Below are positions 10,971 through 21,987 of a DNA stretch of 61,614 nt, piece after piece. The stretch spans positions 1-61,614 of the forward strand of contig JADNRY010000362.1 in NCBI GenBank assembly GCA_015501585.1, given 5' to 3'. The position numbers and the translations under genes were made by a program. Numbering within the stretch: the stretch's first letter is position 1; each line of letters starts with the position of its first letter. The notes beneath the pieces are model-generated. The model ran no database searches. It worked only from the letters and a program-made list of their open reading frames with translations, and was not told the origin of the DNA. Source of the stretch: Rhodocollybia butyracea (Eukaryota; Basidiomycota; Agaricomycetes; Agaricales; Omphalotaceae).

Positions 10971-11627
10971 ATGCCCCCAATAAAGATTCTGCTCGCTCTC
11001 TCATGGGTGCTGGCCACCTTTCTCACTACTATTGCTTCTCCTTTGATAATTCCTGTCAATGGCAACGATGCAGGGATGACTAGGATTGAAATTAGACAAG
11101 CTTTAGATAGGAGGGTCAAATCAAAGCCCTTGTCAAAGCCTGTGGCCAAGAGGGGTATGTTTGCTTATCTTTTTGACTACTGGGATAAGCTGATGCGCGT
11201 CTATGCAGAACAACCAATCAAAGTTCCTGTTCAGCTCTGGATTGCACACAAGGGCAAGGGTGATGAACATTGGGCCCTCGTAATTGACTCTAAAAATGGC
11301 TTTGAAGCTGTGATATCAGGAAATCCCACGGCTTATCCGCTGAAACCGAGAAAATTTTTTTACAACAAGGAATTGAATCAGAACCTTATGGACCTTGGCT
11401 GCCAAGCGACATTCGAAACCAGGGAAAAGATGGATGATGTGTTTTCCAAGTTGGAAAAGATAGACATGCCTACTTTGGCAATCAAGAAAGGGGGAAATTG
11501 CATGGACTATGTAAGAAAGGCATTGGAAGTTCTCGAAGCCGGAAATCACATCTCAAAGATACCAACCACATTTGAGAAACTCTGGGAAAGCAATTACAAT
11601 GAGGTCCAAAAGCGTGTTTGGGGTTGA
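10971..11627 (+). CDS. Small secreted protein with His...Cys (papain-like/LRAT-like) signature, 218 aa
   Basis: This is a single-exon gene. The start at 10971 gives a clean signal peptide (basic PPIK, then a hydrophobic core LLALSWVLATFLTTIAS), whereas upstream starts would bury it. A KR site after about residue 60 (VAKRGMF) could be a Kex2-type cleavage. The mature part has GDEHWALVI near residues 105-113 and GGNCMDYVRKALE near residues 183-195. This His-then-Cys order, with the Cys followed by an aromatic helix, resembles circularly permuted NlpC/P60 or LRAT-like thiol enzymes, as seen in many secreted fungal proteins. An enzymatic role is inferred; the catalytic triad is not proven. No neighbour suggests a pathway. 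Confidence 0.7.
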   Translation: MPPIKILLALSWVLATFLTTIASPLIIPVNGNDAGMTRIEIRQALDRRVKSKPLSKPVAKRGMFAYLFDYWDKLMRVYAEQPIKVPVQLWIAHKGKGDEHWALVIDSKNGFEAVISGNPTAYPLKPRKFFYNKELNQNLMDLGCQATFETREKMDDVFSKLEKIDMPTLAIKKGGNCMDYVRKALEVLEAGNHISKIPTTFEKLWESNYNEVQKRVWG

Positions 11628-11769
11628 GCAAACAAATGAATAATAGCTTAGCACTTCAGGTTGCATCGAAGTGCTGTTGCTGCTTTCATATATGTAGTAT
11701 TGTATTGTTTTCCTGGGCCTCAAATCCATTACAGGTACTTACGCACCTTTGATTCTCTCTGTCCCAGTT
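11628..11769. other. 3' flank of the secreted protein gene
   Basis: Nothing recognised. Confidence 0.4.
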
Positions 11770-14700
11770 GTAGTCTACATATACAACAAGATCACAAGCC
11801 ACTGTAACCTACATCAGTTATATAACCCCTCCCCAACTTGGCCCGGTACAGCGCACGGCGAATGATATCTCTGTGATCAGGATTCGAATGGTGATGGCAC
11901 CGACTCTCCCAGCAGGTGTAAGCGTATGCACACGAAAGAACATAGTTCGTCAAATATAGTAGAAACATTTGAACTTTGAGAACGTTAAGTTTCTTTTTAG
12001 GCAGGAGGTGTTACTTGAGTGTTACCGTTGGCGTTAAGTAATACAAAGTTAAGCAAGTATTACCTTTGATTGAGTGTTTCGTATTCTCAATGTTAGATGA
12101 CGCGTCAAGCAGTTTCACAATTTCACCAATACGACGAGTAGGATGGTAATCGGGGTAGTAGTCACGCGAACGACTTGCTGAGTTCGTTTCTGAGGAGGCT
12201 TTGGACAACAGAGACGGCAAATGGGAGACGGTTGGGGAGAAGAAGGGATGAAGGTGGAACGTTGAACCCGAGTCGACCAAAGTCTGCAATGACAACCAAC
12301 CTTTATTCACTCAAAGTCCGTCGTACCTGCACTCGCGCTACAATGCCGAAAAACTTGATTACTACAGCTACCTCGGAATGCCTCTGCAGATTTTGTCACC
12401 ACGAACTGTTCTTCGGTGACGAAAAGTAATGGCAGAGGTGCTGAGGTGGAGCAACATTTTGAATCATTATCGGCTAGGGTGAGCAGAAGCAGAGGGTGAG
12501 GGATGTTAAACATTAAGGGAGTACTCGAGTAAGAGCGAAGCGTGCACCATAGAGTTGCAGGTGCGAGCCAAGACTACGAAGCCTTCTGAGGTGACACGTG
12601 AAGCTTTGAAAAGCGAGGTAAAGACTCAAGAGGGCTGATATCGTTTTGAATTAGTATTCAAGCGTCCTAGGACAAACAATGTAGGCTTATCGTTTGCGAG
12701 ACTACATCCAATCGCGAGACGTCGATTGGCACGAAGATTCGAGGTTAATCAACATGGCATATGGAGAGTTTGAAGGCTGAAAACGGTATAACTCATAAAA
12801 TGGCCATAGCATCAAAGCGAAATCAGCAAGCGCCCACGGTTTTAACAGACGCGCAGAGTGCATGCGTCACGGTCACAGTTATCACGTTGCCTTTGCTCTT
12901 CACGATCATCGTATATCATGTATCATGTATCATGGACAGTCTAACGGAGCTTTGTCTGTTCAGATATGGTATGTGCACTCTAGGAACTTGAAGCTCTAAT
13001 GTCCCATGCATGGTTCTTACACAAATTTTTATTCAGGCTTTCTAGCACTTTGGAACTGATAGCATACGACGAATATCCTCAGAGACTTTGCTGAATCTCC
13101 GGAATCAACAGAATTCAAATAGTGGATGCTCTATTCTAGCCATCCAATCTACAAGCAGGAAAAACACTTAGACGAAAGATTTAGAAGATGCCGATGGATT
13201 GTCTTCTCCGCCTCTCTTTGACGGCGTCTCGCTTGCAGAATACTCTTCTGCTCTGTGTCAAGTAAGGCCTCTGCCTAGGCGACGGCATGCTTTACCTAAT
13301 GCTACGAACTTCAATGCTGAAGCACTGACGAGTTGTCTGCCAATGACAATGCCTTTGCCGGTGAAACTGCTTCACTCATGTCTTCGACGACGTAGCCCAC
13401 TCCGAGTCCGTATCCCTTGATCATCGCCTCTTACATCGTCTCCGTCTCTCATTCCAACTATCACGCCTCTCACTTCTCTTCCCGCCTCACTTCGGCTACT
13501 CTCGAACAGAAATAGAGGCTCAGCGCTTAGGGCTAGGGAAAAGCTGCTCTGAGCTGCTCTAGGTGCGAGAGTTCCGTCGAGAAGAGTAATCGAAATAGAG
13601 AGACAGTGACTCGGGAAGGCCTAATGGCCAACGATGACGATGATCCATACGCGTCTCTGGGTCTCAGCCCCGAACTGGGTAGGGAGGGTAACGAGGGTAG
13701 AGGAGAACGTGTGCGATGAGAATCTTGCTGCAAGCGAGTTCACGTCCGTCTGTCACAGCGCGAGTGAGTATCGCTTTCTGGATCTGCTGAACATATTCTC
13801 ATGATATCACGTTCCTTTCATTTTTTCACTACCTTTGCCTTTCCGCCGCGTCTCTCTTCTTACTTCTTGCTTCGCATCCTGTCTCTCTTCTACGCTACGC
13901 TACTCCTATCTCTTCAACAAGCTACCGACAGTCTCACCACAAACAAAACAAATCACGGTTCTCCGACCTCGATTCCAGGACGAACTCACAAGACAAGACC
14001 TCGAAGGCTTTCCAACAGAAACCGAGACGGGGAGATCAGCCAGAGGCGGATGGATCCTCGGACCTGCCTATGAACACCAAACCCTCCAGCAACGGTGGCA
14101 ACCCTTCCCCGACCAACTCTAGATCCATCAGCGCCAACGGTACCGCCTCTCCCACCTCCATTGTGACTGCAAACGCGACCGTAGATCCGTCCACCAAATT
14201 TTTAAAATAAACTAAAAACCCCAAGAGAGACCTCGCAAACGCCTCGAACCGCATTATTCGAAGAACTATATCCCTTCACGAGTGCCGTACGCCAATACCC
14301 CAACTAATAACAATACGACGAGCGGGACGAATATGAATGGCGGCTGGAACGGTGGTGGTGACCCGAACGACTTGTTGAGTCCCTTTCCGTGGCGGTTCTT
14401 GACGGCGGAGATTCCGGAGAGGGGGAAACGGCAGTCGGGAAAGACGCCTGGGGAGAAGAAGGGTATGAAGGACCGGGATCGGAATCAGCCGACGTCTCCA
14501 GTAACTGCGAATGCGTCTTCACCTGTCTCTGCTGCGTCTGTGGTTATGCTCATGAATCCAGCGGGGCGAACTACGTCGGAGTGGCTGTGTTTTTTTTTGT
14601 GAGAATGAGTTGTTCTTTGGGGATGAGGGCGAGTATTGGAGGGTGTTGAGAAGGAGGTGGAGCCGGGCGGGAGGGAAGGGTGCTGGTGTCGGGAAAGCTA

Positions 14701-15125
14701 AGGCTGCACAGGCTTTGAATGTGAAAGGACCGGTGAAGAAGGAAGACGATTTGGATGTGGGAGTCGTAGAGTAAGATGTGGGTAACGGGGATGGTGGTGT
14801 GGAATCCGATAAGCTTGATCCGGATCCGGAGCCAGACCCGCATCTGCAGCGGAGCAAGGCCTTTGGAAAGCCATTGAAGGCTGGGGGGGAGGAGAAGAAA
14901 GGAGTTCGTATGGCTGAGGATTCGTCGGTCACCGATGTTTCTTCCATCTTTTTTATCGTTCTCTTTTTCGATTCGACTTTTTTCGATTTGATTTACCCTA
15001 GATCTCGTTTATGTTTCTCTTCAGCTATCTGTGGTTCCACATTCACGTTCTCGACTAACTAGCTATGTTCATCTGACATCATTCTCTCTTTTCGTCGTTT
15101 CAGTCATCACTGTCCTATCGATCAA
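11770..15125 (+). pseudogene. Composite repeat copy 3: broken CxxC-ELFFG gene, two modules
   Basis: The first 130 bases resemble the segment near 5975-6060 (tagtctac, then ttggcccggtac). The upstream 3'-end module follows, with LCRFCHHELFFGDEK near 12380-12425. The full-length module begins near 12700: first-exon ATGGACAGTCTAACGG near 12932, SLAEYSSALCQVRPLP near 13230, a block with MANDDDDPYASLGL near 13624, SNGGNPSPTNS near 14090, NMNGGWNGGGDPNDLL near 14333 and KTPGEKKGMKDRDRN near 14440. The CxxC box near 14586 is broken by a run of nine T. The 14282-14602 stretch is the best preserved segment of the family. The end (near 15060-15125) matches copy 1 rather than copies 2 and 4. Confidence 0.77.
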
Positions 15126-16302
15126 AATTCACGCTCTGCTCAAGCTACTATGTATCGTTCAAGCTTCTCCTCAGTCTATACCGATAATTCTGTTCCTGTT
15201 TCTCGTTTGGCAATTTTACCTGCACGCTAGCTACTTATGATCACTTGCATCGACTTACATATACATTGCATACATCTTCTGTATATCTTTTGCATCGCTT
15301 CTGAATATTCTAATCTTTCTTTTTGCCTACTTTGCCTACTCAAATATTGCTCAGATTGAGGAGCGTCAATGCGCGCTTGAGCTTTCATAATAGGCCCTTA
15401 AAGTGGACAATGCTTGCATACCCTAATAACAGGCCTCTAAGTATGGTGTCTGAGCTTGAGTCGCTATGGAGTGATGCGTGGACTCAAATTGGCAATGAAG
15501 TTGAATGACAATAGCTATCATACTAATAGATCGATGCTATCTCCCAAATCCAAACATTGGTGAATTGTTCAGTGTCTGCTCCCTGCCATCCTTATACAAG
15601 TTCTTAATCGATTCTGCGAACACCTCAACTGTTTTGTATACGTCATACGGACCGGCAACGGACTAGGACATCCTGGCACTTGCTTTTTGCTGCTAATTTT
15701 TCGAACTATAACTCACATTCCTTGATATTCACGTATAATAGCTGAGCCAGTAGGGCTGGAAATACACATAAAAATGTTGTTTATGACACTGCCCTATTCT
15801 GTAGTCCTTATCAGTCCAGGTAGAAACAGTCAGCAGTTGTTGTATTGGTGCTCCAAAAGCCTATCAATGTTGCCACTTGAACTGATCGTGAGTATGAGAA
15901 TGTTATTATATCACAACACATAAGCTGAATGAAGTAGCTTAATTAAATCTATCTTTGTCTTCGTTGCACTAGATCCATAGTGTACACTTGGGATTGGAGT
16001 TGTTTCATGAACTTATACTTGACCAGGATTCAGGATTGGGTTTACTAGGGCAAAGATTGGGTAAAGAGTAAAACCGATTGGCCATTATAATATACCTACT
16101 GTACATGCCTGTTCACACTCACCTCATTCTTCTCCCCTTTCCTCGTAATCTCAATGCTAACATTCCCTCGCCGTTATTTGACTCAAGCTGTGACCACCAG
16201 TGATACAATAAGGAGTCACGAAATCATTGATACTTGGACTACAAATTGTCAAACAATACATAACTGAACATCACTTTAGGTGGCACGTGGTGCATATTTC
16301 AC
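15126..16302. other. Intergenic, no gene seen
   Basis: This is AT-rich sequence with only chance ORFs of up to about 60 codons (for example 15323-15508). It separates the repeat from the 3' end of the CVNH-annexin gene. Confidence 0.5.
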
Positions 16303-18799
16303 TCAAACCCCCTTAGCGATAGCCACCATAATTCTCATGTAATCCCCACCTATTTCTCCGGAGATCCTCCCGTCGAGAGTTGTCGAATATTTCTGATGAT
16401 ACGCTTTCTTGATTTCCTCGAAACGAGGCTTATTCCAGTGGTATCGAATGATCCTGGAACAAGACACAGTCAGAGTCAAGTCTCGTGTTATGATTGAACC
16501 AACAACTGACCTCCTCACAAGCTCCATGTCCCTAATTCCTTTACCCTTCATCGATTTTTCAAGCATCTTAGCGTCGCGCCATACACCTGGGCCCATGGTG
16601 TGCTTCGACTTTGCTCCATTAACAATAAACAGCAAGGCTTGTTGCATGTGGCCGGAGCTAAGTCCCATGAATCGAATCAAAACATATTAGTGAAAGTGAG
16701 AGAGTACTTACAATACCGACTTGATGACTTTCGTAAGAGATTGATATTTCTTCCCATATGCGTTGCAGCTATGTTTAGTGTCAGGGAAGTTTAGCAAGTA
16801 GTGAGGTAAACTTACACTGCAGTCAGATGAATCCTTGACCTGTTTATGATAACTTCACAGAATGCAATCTAAAGATTCAAGTTTTTTTTTTTGAGTCTCA
16901 ATAGACAACAGGTAACCAAGAAATGCACGACAAACCTCGTCCGTTCCAAGTTTTCCTTGGCCTGCTTTATATAGTGCAGTCACGTCACTTTCTACCTGGA
17001 GGGGATCCACAGGCCCGTTTTCAAGCGGTGGGTTTGCAGATAAGATCATGTCGAACACTGTCAAAGTTCGATGAACTCGATGAGCGACACTACAAAACAA
17101 AGTGAATGCTGCTAACTTTGTTTAGTCTTTCCATCGAGATCTATATCAGCTTGAAGATCACGGCCATAGCGCACTTGATAGGCTTTAGAGAGATGCTGAC
17201 GGTCTGACCAAGTACGATCTACGAGGATCTCGGTCAAAAATAATGTGTCCTTCCTAATCTAGTTCAGTGGGGTTTATGACTCAAGGTACAAAACAAAAAC
17301 TTACCCGGATGCTTCAATTGCACTTTGTAAAAGCTCAACGTCATACCAAAGCGGGCCACAAACGAGACCATGGAGAGTTTCTCTGGAAGCCAATGTTATT
17401 CACAGCCGTATGATGACATAGGAACTTACGCAAAGTAACCGCTAGTCACGCTCTTCAAAACCTCGTCAAGTGATTGTCCAGTCTTTGCTTCATAGGTTGC
17501 AGACAAAACAGCCATAGGAAGCGAACCAAGATGAGCAAAAATCCCGATCACTTTGATAACACATTTAGATCCCAGTCAGTTATAAAGTCTCCGAGAACCT
17601 ACATGCAAGTTCGTCCGTGTCCTCTACTTTCGTTGCTTTACTAATTTTTTCAATATCAATCGAAGGGTTATATCCTGGAGCGATATATCCCTGCAGACCG
17701 ATATCAAATCCCGGAGCTGGAACCGGAGCATCAAAATAGGGCACAATTGACTGTTGGGGGGATTGAATTGAGGGGGGCATTCTTGGGGGGAGGGCGTCCT
17801 TGACATCGCCGTTCGACAAAATATTCTGGTGGGATATCTGTAGTTTGGACGCGGTGTTAACCGAGGCATGCGCCTGGGCATCTATGCTGAGATCTTGCAC
17901 CATCACCTCCATGATCTGTGATATATGCTCAAATGCAGACTTGGCCACCACCTCAATGGCTTGTGCGATAGCCTGAGACATGACAGAGGTCATTTGGGCG
18001 CTTACATGCTCCACTGTCGACTGGGCAATCTTTTGCATAGTGGCCTGCATAACAGAGTGGGTAGCAAAGACGGAAAAGTCGGGCTCAGCAACCACTTTGA
18101 ACTTCATCCAGGGGACCTCGCTGAACATGGTGGAGAGCCCCTTGTGATATTCAATGACTATAATGACACCGTTGTCGACACGGAGCTTAATGGCAAGATC
18201 AAACCAGCATTCTTTCGTTTGGCCGCCGTTGAGTTTGCATTTGACAACAAGTTTGGTTCCTTCGATTCGAAAGCTCTCGGATGCATGGTGGAAGTCTTTG
18301 TACCCCCATTTTAGCTCGCCATGGATGATACCAAGGTACTTGTAGAGGTCGAAGGTAGAAACCCTCCAGCTTTTGCCATCAGCTAGAAGACATTCGGCTG
18401 AGAGAACGCCGGCAGCTGAAATATGCAGTTTCCTAGTGCTCTGTGCGAAGGACATTGTCGTCGTCCTGTTTGGAGGGAAAATGTCAATATTAAATACCTA
18501 TAATCCAGACACAACTAGGTAGACTAACTTCACATTCTTGAAGCTTGAGTATTGGCTCTTTTCTGAGAAAGACACCGAGCTGCCGTTTGTGCTCTCACTA
18601 GAGGTTCTAACTACCGAATTCATGTTGCTTCTAGCATCTGAGGCGACATTGGTTTTCAAATCTTCGGCACTAGTACATGAGCATAGTGAGCTTGTATATG
18701 GAGCTAGAGCTGATACTATAAGACTTACACATTCATAGTAGCAAGCATTGCGGAATTGGGTTGGGGTGGAGGAGTTTTCGCAGAGTTAATAGAAGACAT
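16303..18799 (-). CDS. CVNH-annexin fusion protein, ten exons, 659 aa
   Basis: Exons on the minus strand: 18799-18729, 18690-18529, 18465-17603, 17550-17430, 17382-17305, 17253-17117, 17057-16936, 16839-16712, 16657-16511, 16453-16303. They sum to 1980 nt with all phases consistent. Residues about 90-182 form a cyanovirin-N homology domain (VLSAECLLADGKSWR, STFDLYKYLG, GELKWGYKDF). Residues 213-268 are a helical segment and 303-345 are proline-rich. From about 346 to the end come four annexin repeats: VEDTDELALIGIFAHLGS with LKSVTSGYF; FLTEILVDRTWSDRQHL with YGRDLQADI; GQGKLGTDEV with YQSLTKVIKSV; KGKGIRDMELVRRIIRYHW with ISGEIGGDYMRIMVAI. CVNH domains bind mannose-rich glycans and annexins bind acidic membranes with calcium; the joint role is inferred. 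The weakest junction is 16839-16935, where the third repeat looks irregular. Its divergent partner starts at 20139. Confidence 0.85.
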
Positions 18800-20138
18800 G
18801 TGCTTTTCTGGCCTAGAGTGTAGTCAGGTGAATAAAGATGTGAGTGGAGGAACGAAAGGGGTATCATGCTATCCTTTATAGGATTTGAGATTCTAATATT
18901 AGAATCCAAGTCTGGGAGCAATAAATGGGTATGCACAAAATAGACCAGAGCCAGATCGTAAGGTCTACTATCACCATATGACCCAACGCAGCTGTGGGAG
19001 AGCGTAAATTTCGAGCGTAAATTTCGGGCGTAAATTTCGGGGGAGTGAGTCCATGCTGAACTTTGTCCGCGGGTGTAAATTACCCTGAAAGTTGTCTAAT
19101 ATGTCCCCTTCAATGGAGTGAGAGAGTTTGCCTAAGTATAACTGTTCAGTCTTTTGTTTTCAGACTGGAGCGCGTTGAGTTACTTATTAGCCTGACAATC
19201 CAACTCGGTTCCTCTCAATTAATTGGCACCCTATAATCGGTACTCCATAATTTAACAATATTCTCTTCCAAATTTACGCCCTCAATGGATGACTTCCCGC
19301 AAGACTTCCCGTAGCAATTAAATTCCAAAGAATTTCACAACATCGTTGATGCGACCGGTTGGTAAATGATTGGTGATCAAGAATTGAGCAAAAAAATGGT
19401 TTACACAGGCCTCCTCTGGACCCCTCTGTAAACCCTTGGAAGTCATTTGTTGCCTCCTGAAAGCAGTGTTTTTCGCCAAATAAACCTTAAGTCATCCAAT
19501 GTAAAACGAAGGCAATAACCTTAACAGTAGAAATCAATCCGAAGGCGACTGGATCGGGGAACTGTCAAGCCAATTTAAAGGGTCACAAGGTAATATTCGG
19601 ATCCAGCTGGAACTTGGAGCATTGATACTTTCAAAAATATCCACAAATCCATTGTGGGCTCAACTAGTACACATTAACTTCTCACTTCAAGTATGTAGTC
19701 AAGATAGTAGACGAGCTGCAACACTCATGTTCCGTGGTTTTCGTCAAATTCCTCATAAGCTCCACCCTAATTTACACCGACGGAAACGGTTCACCGCCGA
19801 CTTGGATATCACAGCTTAGACCACATGAATCGGGACTTGAATTTTTTTCCGCTAAGAACCTATTGACTTAACGTTGGTCTATTTTCATGCAATGATTATC
19901 TGCATGTTTACCAGACTTCAAATTAGATTTAAAGGGTGAAATCTCGAAAGCTTTAACGGTCAGCAAAATACGCCCTTCGTTCCTTAGCCCCCAGAGCTTT
20001 GAACCCAGCGATCCATTCACATCCGTCTTTCTTCATTTGAAAACTCCGACTCTACAGTCCACGCCATAGGTATGTCACAATAAAGACTCTTTCCTGGTCG
20101 GTCTGTTGTTTAATGAGAAAGTAGCCCACAAATAACAC
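18800..20138. other. Shared divergent promoter region of the two CVNH genes
   Basis: No gene is seen. It is flanked by divergently transcribed CVNH genes, so regulation could be shared. Near 19003-19043 there are three near-perfect tandem copies of a 13-base unit, gcgtaaatttcg plus one base. A similar aaatttacgccctc element appears near 19268-19281 in inverted orientation. Confidence 0.5.
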
Positions 20139-21454
20139 ATGATGTCTTTCACCAGCACTTGTAAATACATTCAACTCGAGGCTCCTGCAACCTTGGTCGC
20201 ACAGTGCCTGTTACCAGACAATCAGACCTACAAGGAATCGAAACTTTCACTTGACACTCTCATTGGTAACGTCGAGGGAGAATTCCGGTGGGGTTACACC
20301 AATTTTAGTAAAACCGCGGAGAATATCACCCTCAATGGTGCAGTGCTCTCGGCGAATCTTGAAACTATCACCGGTAGAAAAGTCAGAAGAAGTTTGAACC
20401 TCAAAACAAACATCCAAAATAAGAACGGTGTTCTGACTGGGTTGAATATTCCTCAGGTGACGTTAGTTTTATAATTCTGAAGCTATATACAAGTACAACA
20501 AGCTCACTACCGATCCATGTAGCGTTGAAGATTTAAAAATCGATATCGCTGCTGCTAGAAACAACATGAACTCATTGGTTAGAACCACTAGCGAAAGCAC
20601 AAGCGGCAGCTTGACTGCTGTCTCGGAGAGGGGTCAACACTTTTCAGAGTCAAACTATTCTGAAACAAGATCAAGCTTCAAGAGCGTGAGGTTGGTCAAC
20701 CTAATTTCTTTTTTTTTGTGTCACTAAGCTTGTCCTTGCGGTCAGGACCATGACGATGTCTCTCGCTCAGAGCAGCAGGAATCTCCAAATCTCAGCTGAA
20801 GGTGTTCTCTCAGCTGAGTGTCTCCTAGCCGATGGCGAACACTGGAGGGTTTCTACCTTCGATCTCTACAACTACCTCGGCATTAACCAAGGGGAGCTAA
20901 AATGGGGGTACAAAGACTTCCACCATGCATGCGAGCACTTCCGATCTGAAGGAACTAAGCTCATGGTTAGATGCAAACTCGCCGATGGACAAACAAAAGA
21001 ATGCTGGTTCAACCTTGCCAATAAGCTCCGTGTCGACAATGGTGTCATTGTAGTCATCGAATATCATGAGAGCCTTTCCACCATGTTCAGCGAAGTCCCT
21101 TGGATGAAGTACAAAATAGTAGCTGAGCATGATTTCTCCCTCCTTACCTCACACCCTGTTATGCAGGCCACTATGCACAGGATCGCTCAGTCGACAATGG
21201 AGCATGTCAGCACACAAACGAGCTCTATCATGTCTCTGGCTATTGCGCAAGCGATTGAGGTGGTGAGTAAGTCTGCGTATGAGCATATATCACAGAGCCT
21301 GGAGGTTATGGTACAGGGGGTCGGCAGAAATGCGCAGGTGCACCTCTCGGGTAACACTCCGTCGAAGTTGCATTGTATAGTTGATGGTGATATTATGTTA
21401 ACTAATAAGGATGTCAAGGACTCAGAAGATAGTTCATTGGCGAAAGCAGAGTAG
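20139..21454 (+). CDS. Double cyanovirin-N homology protein, three exons, 407 aa
   Basis: Exons 20139-20456, 20494-20690 and 20746-21454 give 1224 nt in frame. Exon 1 encodes a first CVNH domain (residues about 5-105: TLVAQCLLPDNQTY, SLDTLIGNVEGEFRWGYTNF). Exon 2 is a Ser/Thr-rich linker (NNMNSLVRTTSESTSGS). Exon 3 starts with a second CVNH domain (about 184-276: VLSAECLLADGEHWR, INQGELKWGYKDF) and a helical segment (MQATMHRIAQSTMEH). The linker, second CVNH domain and helices are close paralogues of the opposite-strand gene at 16303-18799, with the same phase-2 intron before the CVNH exon. That gene lacks the first CVNH domain, and this one stops where the other continues into a proline-rich stretch and annexin. 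Introns of 37 nt here and 38 nt there are short but keep frame. CVNH proteins are usually glycan-binding lectins. No signal peptide is visible. Confidence 0.85.
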
Positions 21455-21987
21455 CAGTTTAAATCTACCTATCCAGTGGATCAAGCTATTCATTGTCTTA
21501 TCTACATCTCAGTACGTAGTATCCTGATTCTTGTGTATTAGTCAAAGTGAATTATCGTAAAACTTTCATCTTTCCGAACAGGCTGATTGAAACTGCACCA
21601 GTAGTATACGGAGCACAGAATATATCACTGGATCAAACCTCTCATTGTGCCGCTACCAAGCAATACCGGGACGTACTTTAGCCACTTTGGCTAAGTACAT
21701 CTTCATTTTGGCCAGTCCATAATTAGGCACCTATTGAGCAGGGTTCAGACGTTGTGGTGTGGATGAATACTTGCGAGGCCAAAGTGTCCGATGGGGAGGA
21801 TGTAAAACAGTGGCAAATGTAATTCGAGGGTAGCAGATCGGAAACGTTTTGCATGTCCCAGGTAATCATGGCAACAAGTGGAATCAAAGTTCAGTGTCAA
21901 TAATATTGATGTACACGGTAACGGGTGTAGATACTGTCAGTGAGCGGGAAAGGTCCTATTAACATTGGCTACAAACTAGAAGTAGAT
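21455..21987. other. Intergenic, no gene seen
   Basis: It contains no annexin remnant downstream of the double CVNH gene that I can detect. The second HET copy begins abruptly at its right edge. Confidence 0.5.

Noticed and set aside
17058..17116. Splicing of the annexin gene at the earlier TAG acceptor near 17090
   Set aside because: It gives a stop within a few codons, while the acceptor just before 17057 keeps the annexin frame (KQMFDMILSAN).
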